The notes under the pieces are model-generated. The model made no database searches. It was not told the origin of the DNA and saw only the letters and a program-made list of their open reading frames with translations. From assembly GCA_963834855.1 (NCBI GenBank), contig CAWIDH010000009.1, positions 28,227 to 92,226 of the forward strand: DNA of 64,000 nt, read 5' to 3'. A program made the translations under genes and the position numbers. Source of the stretch: DATJKD01 sp963834855 (lineage in GTDB: Bacteria > Pseudomonadota > Gammaproteobacteria > Steroidobacterales > Steroidobacteraceae). Position 1 is the stretch's first letter. The number at the start of each line of letters is the position of its first letter. This document shows, piece after piece, positions 51,491-60,854 of the stretch.

Positions 51491-52700
51491 TCAGGGTGAC
51501 TTCAGGCTGCCGGGGATCGGCGGCCCGGCGGCCGGATTGAAGTCGCGATAGTCGAGCTGCAGGTACTGCAGCATCGTCGCAGCGACGTCGCTCTGCGTGG
51601 CATCCGGAGAGTCATCGCGCCTCGCCGATTGCGGGCGTGTCCGGCCCGATGATGGCGATCCAGATGTCCTGGCTGCCCTGGATGCCGGTGTCGTGGTCGA
51701 CCCAGTCTTTCGGAGTTCGGCCGCGGCCGTGATCGGTCGTGATGATGAGCGTCGTGCGATCGCGGTATCGATCCATGGACTGCACCGTGCGCCAGAGCTC
51801 CTCGAGGAAATCGTCCGCCAGGTTCAGGTAGTCGAGCAGCCGGTCGTAGCGGCGCGCGTGCGCCCAGTCGTCGGACTGGCCGAGGCCGAGCCACATGACG
51901 CGCGGCTGGTGCTTCTTCAGGTAGGCGAGGGCGAGGCGGAAGGTGAGCGCGTCGTTGCTGCTTTCCTCCCACAGCCCCATGACCTGCTTGCGCAGCGCCC
52001 CCAGCTCGTCCATTTCCGGCGTGCTGAGCGCGGCGGGCACGAGATCGTAGGCGCCGTTCATGAAGAACGTGCCGTCGCTGCGCGAGGCGGCCATCCTGAA
52101 GCCGTCCCACGAGCCGATCTGCGCAACCTGGGTCGGCGGGAGCTCGAGCTTGCGCTTGACGTAGTCGAGCACGGTCTCGTGCGGATAGCGGACGAGATCG
52201 TTGCTCTGCACGTCGGGCTGCGGCTGGCCGGTGAGGATCTCGGAGTACCCGGGATAGGAGAACCACAGCGGGTTGCGCACGGTGACCCGGCTGCCGCGGG
52301 CCTGGTTTCCGAGCACCATGCCGGCGGGCGCCAGCGTCTGCCAGAACCAGGGCATCAGGGCCGCGCGGCGTTCCTCCGGGGTCGCCCGCCAGTAGCGCCT
52401 GCGCGTGACCTCGATGTCGTAGATGCCGGACTGTGCCTCGTCCGCGGCGACGACCGGGTCCATGCCCGCGAACAGTTCCTGGATGCGTACGCCGTCCAGC
52501 GTGACCAGGATGACGTTCCGGTCCTCCGCCGCAGCCGACGCCACCGACAGCAGGAGACCGCCGACCAGCGCGACGAGCCCCGCCGCGATGCGGGTCGGTC
52601 GCCGCCGCTCCACTTCTTGAGGAGACGGATGCCCTTGATCTCGAACCTTGATCCTGTGAATCACCGGCGCCCCCGTGTCAGTGCCGTACCCGGAAATCAC
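51491..52700 (-). CDS. Exported alkaline phosphatase-superfamily protein, one +1 frameshift
   Basis: A phosphatase/phosphodiesterase-fold protein (nucleotide pyrophosphatase/sulfatase superfamily), about 400 residues corrected. It opens after a hydrophobic segment (LVALVGGLLLSVASAAA) with NVILVTLDGVRIQELFAGMD, has the nucleophile region YPGYSEILTGQPQ, GLGQSDDWAHARRYD, and the C-terminal metal motif LIITTDHGRGR. The frame breaks near 51612 with one extra base; the true end continues as DATQSDVAATMLQYLQLDY to TGA 51491-51493. Start options are ATG 52700 or, more consistent with the signal peptide, GTG 52613. Likely periplasmic. Substrates unknown. It is convergent with the amidohydrolase gene. 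Confidence 0.85.
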
Positions 52701-52801
52701 GCATCATTATCGGCGTATCGCGCCTGCACCTCGAGTGACTGATGGCCGCGGCCGGAGACCGGCGGTAGTATCCTCTGCCCTCGTCCCAGGAGGTTCACAC
52801 G

Positions 52802-53379
52802 ATGTGCATGCCGCGGCGCCAACGGGTCTGGTGGCAACTCGTCCTGCTGGTGGCGGTGCTGCCGGGATTCCGGGCCGTCGTCGCGGACGACGCGGTCGAG
52901 CGCACTGCCGCGCCGATCGTATTCGTCTGCGAGCATGGTTCCGTCAAGAGCCTGATCGCCGCCTCCCTGTTCGAGCGCGCGGCCGCTGCGCGGGGGATGA
53001 ATCTGCGGGCGGTTTCGCGCGGTGTGAGCCCCGATGAACGCGTACCGCCGGCGATCGCCACGGCGCTTCGTGGCGACGGGTTTGACGTCGAAGGCTACAA
53101 GCCGCAACCGTTGACAGCGGCTGACCTCGCGGGCGCCGCGCGCGTCATCGCCATCGGGGTCGACCTTTCGCAGCACGCTAACGCGGCTCAAGCTCCGATC
53201 GAAACCTGGAACGATATACCGCCGGCCAGCGTCGACTACGCGGCGTCGAAGGCGGCGCTCGAGCGACACATCGGCGGCCTGCTCGACGAGCTGCAGCCGG
53301 CGGCTGCGTCTCCGCCAGCCACCGCGCCGACCCGTTCCTGCGTCACTACCCGGCGTGGCTGCCGGCTACTGGTTCATGA
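52802..53379 (+). CDS. Exported low-molecular-weight PTP/arsenate reductase-like protein with Lys in the P-loop; 3' end disrupted
   Basis: A PTP-fold protein with a signal peptide (QLVLLVAVLPGFRAVVA). The P-loop is VFVCEHGSVKSLIAAS: Cys-x5-Lys-Ser where the family normally has Arg. Flanking elements SRGVSPDERVPPAIATAL and VDLSQHANAAQAPIETWNDI fit the LMW-PTP/ArsC fold. The catalytic Asp in the D-P-Y loop is not evident; DIPPASVDY is the nearest sequence. Start ATG 52802 after AGGAGG. Past GLLDELQPAA the open frame runs across the antisense serine hydrolase gene, which is not believable; a frame change near 53335 would give the end DPFLRHYPAWLPATGS and a stop at 53377-53379. I use that end with low certainty. 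Confidence 0.7.
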
Positions 53380-54346
53380 ACAGCTGCGCGATGGCGAATG
53401 CGGTGCGATGCGGCCCTGGGTCGTTGCGATTGGTCAAGACGATGACCGTCATGTGTCGCGCGGGGTAGCGGACGATGACGTTGCGAAAGCCGATGGATTC
53501 GCCCGAATGCCACAGCGTTTCGCCGGTGATGCGCCAGCCATAGCCGTACTGGACGCCTGGCTCGTCGGTGGGCGTCGCCGCCGTGAAGGCGAGCCGCAAC
53601 GATTCCCGGCGCAACAGTCGATCGTCGTACAGCGCTGCGTCCCATTTCGCCAGGTCGTCGATCGACGAGTAGATCCCGCCGTCGCCGAGCACGGCGCTCG
53701 TCTGGCTCTGGTCCGTGCGCGACCACCCAGTCGCCGTCTCGCTGTAGCCGTAGGCGCGATCGGCGACCGTCGAGACGCCATCCTCGTACGCAACGGTAGC
53801 GTGCATGCCAAGCGGCTCGAAGATGCGTGACCGGAGGAACGCGGCGAAGGTCTGGCCCGATGCGCGCGCAACGCAGAGCGCGAGCAGCGCGTAGCCGCTG
53901 TTGCTGTAGCGATAGCTCGTCCCGGGCGCGAAGTACGTGCGGTCCTGAGTCTCCAGGATCCTCAGTACGTCGGCATCGCGGAGCTGCTCGGTCATTCCTG
54001 CCGGTATGACGTCTTCGTAGTCGATGAGCCCGGACATGTGCGTGACGAGCTGCCGGATCGTGACGGGTACCGCGGCCGCCGGCAGCGTCGGCAGCCAGTT
54101 GCGAACAGGATCGTCGAGCTGCAGGCGGCCGTCCTCCGCGAGCAGCAGGGTCGCCGCCGCCGTGAACTGCTTCGTGAGCGATGCGAGGCGGTAGTTGGTC
54201 GCAGGGGTCGTTGCGAGGCGGTCCTCGAGGCTGGCCAGGCCGTAGCTGCGACGCACCACGGCCTCGCCGTCGCGAAGCACGAGCACGGACGCCCCGGGCA
54301 CGGCGCCGTGGTAGTCGCGCATGAGCACATCGACATGAGAATTCAT
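53366..54346 (-). CDS. Serine hydrolase (beta-lactamase/DD-peptidase family)
   Basis: A 326-residue penicillin-binding-type serine hydrolase (PF00144). SxxK motif in LASLTKQFTAAATLL, YxN in RYSNSGYALLALC, and the third motif His-x-Gly in WHSGESIGFRN are intact. Core segments PGASVLVLRDGEAVVRRSYG and RQLVTHMSGLIDYED are typical of the esterase/beta-lactamase class C family. No clear signal peptide with ATG 54346 (GGGAGA upstream); a longer frame to 54454 adds nothing recognisable. Function may be esterase, peptidase or lactamase. The 3' end meets the PTP-like gene (overlap 14 nt by my end choice). Confidence 0.88.
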   Translation of the reverse strand: MNSHVDVLMRDYHGAVPGASVLVLRDGEAVVRRSYGLASLEDRLATTPATNYRLASLTKQFTAAATLLLAEDGRLQLDDPVRNWLPTLPAAAVPVTIRQLVTHMSGLIDYEDVIPAGMTEQLRDADVLRILETQDRTYFAPGTSYRYSNSGYALLALCVARASGQTFAAFLRSRIFEPLGMHATVAYEDGVSTVADRAYGYSETATGWSRTDQSQTSAVLGDGGIYSSIDDLAKWDAALYDDRLLRRESLRLAFTAATPTDEPGVQYGYGWRITGETLWHSGESIGFRNVIVRYPARHMTVIVLTNRNDPGPHRTAFAIAQLFMNQ

Positions 54347-54718
54347 CCGGCGTTCTCCCGCCGCATAGTCGGCCAGCACGACGGCTGGCGGATGGCTCCG
54401 CTGGCGCGTGCCGGCGAGTCCTTCCTGTAGTCTACGCACGCGCCGCCCGAGCATGGCGAGCTGACGGTGGCCCGCCAGGGATTTAGCTGGTGTGCAGGTC
54501 GGTCGGGAGCTGAATCAAGATTCACTATGTCTGGCGACGCTGTTCGCTTCGCGTTTCCAGGCAATCGGTTGCGCGGTACACTGGCCGACGAGCCAGTGCG
54601 AGACATGCGAACCGGGTCGGGCACCTAACTTGCCGTCCCGACAATTTCGGACCCTTGTGCCCGGAACGGACCTCCAGATAGGGACTCGGTCGGAGTGGAC
54701 GGTATTCACGTCGTACGC
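54347..54718. other. Gene-free gap of 372 bp between the serine hydrolase and Mur ligase genes
   Basis: No convincing ORF on either strand. The stretch at 54490-54660 is distinctly less GC-rich, with AATCAAGATTCACTATG and other AT-containing words unlike its surroundings. It probably holds divergent promoters; the best visible candidate is at 54554-54582. No hairpin or repeat stands out. Confidence 0.6.
54554..54582 (+). promoter_or_regulatory. Possible sigma70 promoter for the Mur ligase-Pth gene
   Basis: TTTCCA at 54554-54559 and TACACT at 54577-54582 with a 17-bp spacer. -10 matches four of six consensus bases, -35 three of six. It is about 135 nt upstream of ATG 54719. By-eye prediction. 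Confidence 0.35.
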
Positions 54719-56691
54719 ATGAGGTTCAAGCATCTCCTGTCCCGCGTCATGAGTCCAACGGACGTATGGCGCACGGCGCGATGGCGCGTCGTCCTGGTCT
54801 CTCGACGAAGCGCTCTCCGGCTGGCCCCGTTCTATCGGGCGCAGCTGCGGCGGGTGGTCTTCATCGGGGTTACGGGCAGCTGTGGCAAATCGACCACCAA
54901 GGAGCTCATCGCAACTGTCCTCTCCAGCCAGCTCAAGGGCCACAAGAACCCCGGCACCAAAAATATGCCCCATACCATCGCCAGCACGATCCTTCGCGTC
55001 AAGCCAAACGACGAATTCTGCGTCTTGGAGATCGCTGCGGCGAAACGTGGCGAGAGAATTCCCCTGGAGCGACCACTCGACCTCGTGAAGCCCCGCATCG
55101 GGGTGGTCACCAACATCGGGACCGATCACATCAGTGCATTTGGCAGTGTCGAGGCCATTGCGGCCGAGAAGGGCAAGCTCATCGCAGCATTGCCGCCGCA
55201 CGGCATCGCCATACTGAATGCAGATGATCCAAATGTCCTGGCCATGCGGTCGCGGTGTGCCGGCCGGGTCATCACGTACGGACTGGCGCCCGACGCGATG
55301 GTGCGTGCGGAGAATGTCAGCGCCGCCTGGCCCGAGCGCCTATCGTTCACCGTTTGCTTCAACGGTCAATCTCACCCCGTTCACACACAGTTACCGGGTG
55401 CGCACCTGGTGCACTGCGCCCTCGCCGCGGTCGCGGTCGGGCTCGCGATGGGGCTGCCGCTGACGGTTGCGGTGCAGGCGATAAGCACGGTTCCGCCCTT
55501 CCCGCGCCGCATGAGTCCGGTGATTCGCGATGATGGGGTCACCTTCATCCAGGATGACGCCAAGGCGCCGCTGTGGTCGATTCCCGCGGTGCTGGATTTC
55601 ATGAAGGCGGCGAGAGCAGGACGCAAGATCGTCGTCATCGGGACCATCTCCGACTACACCGGAAACTCCGACCGTGCATACGTTTCCGTGGCCCGTCAGG
55701 CTTTGGCGGCGGCCGATCAGGTAGTCTTCGTGGGCTCGAGAGCTTCGAAAAGCCTGAAGGCGAGGAGGCATCCACAGGACGACGCACTGCAGGCCTTCCC
55801 CTCGGTGCGAGGCTGCCTGCGCGCAACTGCGCGAATTTTTCCGCCCGGGCGATCTTGTTCTTCTGAAAGGCATCGATCACGACCACCTGGAAGAGCTCAT
55901 CTCGCACCCAGGCACGGGCGAGGCGCAAGGCGGCGCGCCGCTCGCGGAGCCATCCATCCAGGCGGTTGTCGGACTGGGCAATCCGGGCGCCCAGCTACCG
56001 GGACACACCTCATAACGTCGGCCAGGCAGCGCTCGATTTTCTTGCCCGCTCCCTCCGGGCAGAGTGGGTCCGGGAGGAACAGGCGATGCTCGCCCGGATC
56101 GAATTGCAGGGCAGGATCGTCTATCTGATCAAGCCGCTGACGTACGTGAATGTCACGGGTCCCGTGCTGTCGCAGCTGGCGCGGCGGCTACACTTCGCAG
56201 CGGGCCAGTGCGTCGTCATCCACGATGACATGGACCTGCCGTTGGGTGCGCTGCGCGTGCGCATGAAGGGCGGCGACGGCGGCCATAGAGGCGTTGGGTC
56301 AATACAGAGAGTGTTTGGAAGCGATGCACTTCGCCGGGTGAAGATCGGCGTGGGGCGGCCCGAGGAGAAGGGTCGCGCGGCTGACCACGTGCTGACGAAA
56401 TTCGCGCCGACAGAAATGCCGGTGATCGAACGTGCCTGCACCGAAGCAGCCCTGCGCGTTCTGGCGCTGCTGGAAATACCGGCGCCCGTGGCGCACCCGC
56501 CCGGGCAGGAATCGGCACCTGACGACACGGCGACGGCGCGCGCCACGAAGAATCGCCCCGATCCTGACCTGCCTGACGACACCGACTCAATCCGGGGCGT
56601 CTGCTTGCTCGGCGGGCCGGTCGAGCGGACCGGCCGACGGTGCTACCATTCGCGCAACCAGACCAACAACATCTTCACGGGGGGCACTACC
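54719..56691 (+). CDS. Mur ligase family protein fused to peptidyl-tRNA hydrolase (Pth), two +1 frameshifts
   Basis: Domain 1 (about residues 1-385) is a MurF-like ATP-dependent amide ligase: P-loop GVTGSCGKSTTKE, GTKNMPHTIASTIL, CVLEIAAAKRGERIPL, GVVTNIGTDHISAFGS, AILNADDPN, IQDDAKAPLWSIPAVLDF and the end GDLVLLKGIDHDHLEELIS. After an 18-residue linker with no start codon comes domain 2, a Pth fold: VVGLGNPGAQYRDTPHNVG (catalytic Asn and His), LIKPLTYVNVTGPVL, VVIHDDMDLPLGAL (Asp) and MKGGDGGHRGVGSI. At E. coli Pth Asn114 there is Arg. The two halves meet in one frame after single-base corrections near 55808 and 55994. The frame stays open to the next gene, so the end is nominal. I know of no characterised protein of this layout; start codon weak (GTG 54695 possible). 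Confidence 0.8.
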
Positions 56692-57927
56692 ATGTCACGG
56701 ACAAGGACTCGCCGCGCTTCCACGCTCGTTCGCGTCTCTCCGCTGGCCGTGCTGCTTGCGCTCTCCGCCGCCCCGGCGCGCAGTGACGTCGTCATGGAGG
56801 AGTCGATCAACCTCGACGGTGCGGCCGGTTTCTCCATGCTCGCCATGCAGGGCAAGTCGACGACGAGCCTCACGCCCGACAAGTCGCGAATCGATTCCGA
56901 CATGCAGTTCAAGTCGAAGCTGATGAACCGCTTCGCCGGGCAGTCCGGTGCGAGCTCGCAGATCATTCGCCTCGACCAGGGCCGCGTGTACGACGTCAAC
57001 CACGGCGACCGCAAGTACACGGAGATGAGCTTCGAGGAGATGCGCAAGGCGATGGAGCAGGGCATGCAGCAGATGGAGGCGGCCGCAAAGCAGCAATCCG
57101 CCGCGCAGCCACAGCAGCTGCCGGTGTCGGCCGAGGAGTGCCAGTGGAGCGACCCGGTCGTCGAAGCGAAGCAGACCGGCGAGCGCGCGACGATCGCCGG
57201 TTTCGATGCCGCACGCGCAACGGTCTCGCTCAAGCAGAGCTGCACCGACAAGAAGACTGGCAAGACCTGCGACATGGTCTGGAGCATCGACCAGTGGCTC
57301 GCGCCGGGCGCGCCGGGTGGCGACGAGTCGCGTGCGTTCGCGCTCAACTACGCGAAGCAGCTCAACCTGGACGCCGCGAGCCTGGAGGCGATGCAGAGTC
57401 GGATGCAGCAGGCGTTCAGCCAGTACCGCGGCAGCTGGACCGAGGTCATGGGGAAGGCGGCCGAGTGGGAAGGTTATCCGCTGAAGTCGGTCGTGCAGAT
57501 GTCGATGGGCGGTCCGCAATGCACGACCGAGGGTGGCACACAGATCGCGGCCGACCCGGTGTTCGCCGATGCGGTCGACGCAGGCATCCAGGCCGGCGCG
57601 AGCACGGCCGCGAGCGCCGCGGCCGGTGCGGCCACGCAGGCGGCGGTCGAGCAGGCCGGCGGCGGCGTCGGAGGTGCCGTGGCCGGTTCTGCGGCCGGCG
57701 CATTCGCAAGCAAGCTCGGCGGGTCGTTGCTCGGCAAGCTGGGCAAGAAGAAGGAACAGCCCGCGCCGGCCGCACAGGAGACCGCACCGGTCGGCGGCGC
57801 GGGGATGATCCGGCTGTTCCGGATGACGTCGGAAACGACGGCAATCCGCAGCGGCGCTATTCCGACGTCGACGTTCGACGTGCCCGTCGGCTACACGAAG
57901 GAAACGGCGCCGGCCGCGACGAAGTAG
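56692..57927 (+). CDS. Exported DUF4412-like protein
   Basis: A 411-residue secreted protein with a signal peptide (VSPLAVLLALSAAPARSDVV). The N-terminal two-thirds resemble DUF4412 proteins: GKSTTSLTPDKSRIDSDMQF, IIRLDQGRVYDVNHGDRKYTEMSFEEMR, then a region with paired cysteines (QSCTDKKTGKTCDMVWS). A glutamine-rich helix lies near residues 120-145. The C-terminal part is a glycine/alanine-rich stretch (GVGGAVAGSAAGAFASKLGG) like a glycine-zipper membrane helix, followed by lysines and a proline-rich tail. It probably sits in the periplasm or on a membrane; function is unknown. ATG 56692 follows a GGGGGG run with 7-nt spacing. The upstream Mur-Pth frame is continuous with it, but the strong start and signal peptide make it a separate gene. 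Confidence 0.85.
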   Translation: MSRTRTRRASTLVRVSPLAVLLALSAAPARSDVVMEESINLDGAAGFSMLAMQGKSTTSLTPDKSRIDSDMQFKSKLMNRFAGQSGASSQIIRLDQGRVYDVNHGDRKYTEMSFEEMRKAMEQGMQQMEAAAKQQSAAQPQQLPVSAEECQWSDPVVEAKQTGERATIAGFDAARATVSLKQSCTDKKTGKTCDMVWSIDQWLAPGAPGGDESRAFALNYAKQLNLDAASLEAMQSRMQQAFSQYRGSWTEVMGKAAEWEGYPLKSVVQMSMGGPQCTTEGGTQIAADPVFADAVDAGIQAGASTAASAAAGAATQAAVEQAGGGVGGAVAGSAAGAFASKLGGSLLGKLGKKKEQPAPAAQETAPVGGAGMIRLFRMTSETTAIRSGAIPTSTFDVPVGYTKETAPAATK

Positions 57928-58085
57928 CGTCCGCCGGGGGTCACGCCGCGCGCCGCGACGGCAGCTCCGCCTGATCCTGCGGCCAGCTGCGTTGAATGTC
58001 TTCGCGGTGCGTGTCGAATCCGGTCCATCCCGTTCGTCGTGAGTTGTATCGAGCGACCTCGAACTAGGTGGAGGACGGACATCCC

Positions 58086-58992
58086 ATGACGAACACCGGC
58101 ACCCTGGCGACGATCACCGCGGCCCTGGCGCTTTCGGCAAGTGCCGCGCCTGCGGAGGACGTGAAAAGCGGGCACGCCACCGCAAACGGTATCAATTACT
58201 ACTACGAGATCCGCGGCGAGGGCGAGCCGCTGCTGCTGCTCCATGGCGGGCTCGGCTCAACCGACATGTTCGGACCCATCATGCCGCAGCTCACCGAGCA
58301 CCGGCAGGTGATCGCGGTCGACCTGCAGGGCCACGGCCGCACGGAGCTCGGCACGCGGCCGTTCAGCATCCAGGCGATGGGTGCCGACATGGCGGTCGTG
58401 CTGAAGGACCTCGGCTACGGACAGGTTGACGTGCTCGGCTATTCCATGGGCGGTGGCGTCGCCTTCCAGCTCGCGGTGCAGCACCCCGAGGCCGTCCGCC
58501 GGCTGGTGCTGGTGTCGGCCGGCTATGCGCAGGACGGCTTCTATCCGGAGATGCTGCCGATGCAGGCACAGGTTGGCGCCGCGATGGCCGAATCCATGAA
58601 GGACACGCCCATGTACAAGTCCTACATGGCGGTCGCGCCTAGAGCCTGAGGACTTTCCGCGGCTCCTCGACACCATGGGCGCCTGGATGAGAAAGCCCTA
58701 CGACTGGTCGGCCGACGTGGCGAAGCTCAGGATGCCGGTCATGCTCGTGTTCGGCGACAGCGACATGTACCGGCCGGAGCACGTGGTGAAGTTCTACCAG
58801 CTGCTCGGCGGCGGCCTGAAGGACGCCGGCTGGATGCGGGAGCACCAGTCGCAGAACCGCCTGGCGATCCTGCCCGACCAGACGCACTACGACATCTTCC
58901 TCTCGCCCGGGCTGGTGGACGCGGCGCTGCCGTTCCTCGACGGCAAGAAGGCCTCGAAGAGCTGGGACGAGCAGGTGGAAGCGGCGAGGTAG
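58086..58992 (+). CDS. Exported alpha/beta hydrolase, one +1 frameshift
   Basis: A 302-residue alpha/beta-fold hydrolase with a signal peptide (TLATITAALALSASAAPAED). Seen: oxyanion motif LLLLHGGLGSTDMF, nucleophile elbow VLGYSMGGGVAFQL, acid in MLVFGDSDMYRPE and base in LPDQTHYDIFLS. One extra base near 58640 (CCTAGAGCC) creates an early TGA; removing it restores a contiguous frame of normal length. ATG 58086 has GGAGG 12 nt upstream; GTG 58068 is an alternative. Likely a periplasmic esterase or lactonase; many such proteins are annotated generically. It ends 33 nt before the TetR operators. Confidence 0.87.
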
Positions 58993-59025
58993 ACGCGCCG
59001 ATCCGTTCTGGCCGAGCGACGAAAA

Positions 59026-59064
59026 AACCGACCGGTCGGTTGCCGACAAACCGCCCGGTCGGTA
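59026..59064. promoter_or_regulatory. Twin TetR operators
   Basis: AACCGACCGGTCGGTT at 59026-59041 is a perfect 16-bp palindrome; AACCGCCCGGTCGGTA at 59049-59064 is a second copy with three mismatches, 23 bp centre to centre. The motif is the common TetR self-operator form. They lie directly before the TetR start at 59076, so strong autorepression and control of the downstream efflux genes is expected. Confidence 0.82.
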
Positions 59065-59075
59065 CTGTCCGGCCC

Positions 59076-59716
59076 ATGGTGGTACGGGCGGCCCCCATCG
59101 ACCTGCAGAAGACCTTTCTCGACGCTGCCGAGGCGGTGGTCGTGCGCCAGGGCATCGCGAACCTGACGCTGGACGCGGTCGCAGCCGAGGCGGGCATGAG
59201 CAAGGGCGGGCTCATGTACCACTTCCCGTCCAAGGACCGTCTCGTCGAGGCCCTGGTCACGCGCTCCGCGGAGAGTTGGCGCGCCTGTTTCACAGAGGCC
59301 TACGAGCGCACGCCGGAGGGTCCGGGGCGCATGGCGCGGGCACTGCTGGACCATTGCCTGTCCGATGCCGAGGGCTGGACGGCGGAGCTCCGGCGCAGCT
59401 CGTCCGCGTGCTTCGCGGCCCTCGCACAGAACCCCTCGCTGATTCAGCCCATGCGCGCGGTGTACGCGGAGCTGCATCAGCGCGTTGCCGACGACGGGCT
59501 GCCCCCCGGCGTCGGCGAGGCAGTGGCCGCGGCCATCGACGGACTGTGGCTCGTACTGGGTGCTGGGGCTCGCCGACGTCAACCAGGACTTTGTGGTTCG
59601 GGTGCGCGGCGCACTCGAGGACATGCTCGATCATTCGCTGCGCGCGAAGCCGGTGCGCAGTGTGGCAAGAGCAGGCGCCGTCGACACCCAGGCGCTCAGG
59701 GCGACGCCGCTCATGA
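59076..59716 (+). CDS. TetR family regulator of the efflux operon, frameshifted near its 3' end
   Basis: A TetR protein of about 213 residues. HTH segment FLDAAEAVVVRQGIANLTLDA, VAAEAGMSKGGLMYHFPSKDRLVEAL is intact; the C-terminal ligand domain contains HQRVADDGLPPGVGEAVAAA. An extra base near 59562 shifts the frame; the other frame continues ADVNQDFVVRVRGALEDML. The stop is uncertain: a TGA at 59714-59716 overlaps the adaptor ATG, but in the observed frame translation would run on into the adaptor, so another indel is likely. Twin operators at 59026-59064 are its probable binding sites. It leads an adaptor-plus-pump operon. Confidence 0.82.
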
Positions 59717-60829
59717 ATCGTCGTCTCTGGATCAGATCCTCCGTGTTGCTCGTGGCGGTCGTCGGGACGGGCGTCGCGCTTGCTGTTTGGAAATACGCGT
59801 CGATGCAGGCGGCCGGCGCGGCGTATGCCAACCAGCCCGAACCGATGGAATCGGTGACGGTCGCCGTCGCCAGGCAGCGCGAGCACGCGCCGACGACGAC
59901 GTCGATCGGCACCGTGCTCGCGCTGCGCTCGATCACGCTGCGCAACGAGTGCCGGGCACGGTCCGCCACGTCGCGCTCGTGCCGGGGCAGATCGTCGAGG
60001 CGGGCACGGTGCTGGTCGCGCTGGACGTCTCGGTCGAGGAAGCCGAGCTGCGGCGCAGCAGGCGCAGGCCGCGCTCGCGGAAACGCTGCTCGGCCGCAGC
60101 GAGCGCATGAGCGAGCAGCGGGCCGCGTCCGTGAAGGAGCTGGACCGCGCCCGCGCCGAGCGCGACGTGGCGCTGGCGCAGATCGCGCGCACCAGGGCGA
60201 TCATCGAGCGCAAGACGATCCGTGCGCCGTTTCGCGCGCGCGTCGGCATCGCGGACGTGCATCCCGGCCAGTACCTCGAGCGAAGGCACGCAGCTCACGA
60301 CGCTGCAAGGCGTGGACGATGCCGTCCACGTGGATTTCGCCGTCGCGCAGCAGGTCGCGGCGGGCCTGCGCGAGGGCGACAGCGTCGATGTGTCGGCCGC
60401 CGGCGACGGGTCCCGCCATCGACGCGAAGATCGTCGCGATCGATGCGCGGGTCGATCCCACGACCCGCAACGCCATGGTGCGCGCGAGGATCGAAGGCTC
60501 GCCGACGCGCCCGCGCCGGGCGCTTCGGTGCGGGTCCGCGGTGCCGGTCGGCCCGCCGCGTACGGCGGTCGCCGTTCCGGTGAGCGCGCTGCGCAAGGGA
60601 CCGGCGGGCGACCACGTGTTCGTGGTCGCAGCGGACACGGACGGCCAGACGCGCGCCCACCTGCGTCCGGTCCAGGCGGCGCGATGCTGGGCGACGAGGT
60701 CGATCATCGACGCGGGCCTCGCCGCCGGCGAGCAAGTCGCCGCGTCGGGCTCCTTCAAGCTGCGCGAAGCGGCGCTGGTCGCGGTGACGAGCGCTCGCCG
60801 CGGCCAAGACCGCAGGCGCGATCCCGTAA
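59713..60829 (+). pseudogene. RND efflux periplasmic adaptor (HlyD/MexA-like), several frameshifts
   Basis: Membrane-fusion protein pieces in order: N-terminal anchor helix RSSVLLVAVVGTGVALAVWK, SVTVAVARQREHAPTTTSIGTVLA, lipoyl domain PGTVRHVALVPGQIVEAGTVL, the coiled-coil/hairpin LLGRSERMSEQRAASVKELDRA, RTRAIIERKTIRAPF, EGTQLTTLQGVDDAVHVDFAV, and beta-barrel end DARVDPTTRNAMVRARI to VVAADTDG. Frame changes occur about 59950, 60055, 60280, 60415, 60505, 60680 and 60795. The likely end is TAA 60827-60829. Apparent indels every 100-200 bp make this look like poor consensus rather than a decayed gene. It would form a tripartite pump with the next gene. Confidence 0.8.
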
Positions 60830-60854
60830 CGCCGGTCGACGGGACGGACTGGCC

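Noticed and set aside
53346..53830. Extension of the PTP-like frame across the serine hydrolase gene
   Set aside because: The tail is unrelated to the family and antisense to a well-supported gene; a lost stop through an indel is simpler.
55573..55866. Separate 97-aa gene within the Mur ligase
   Set aside because: A shadow in another frame created by the +1 break near 55808.
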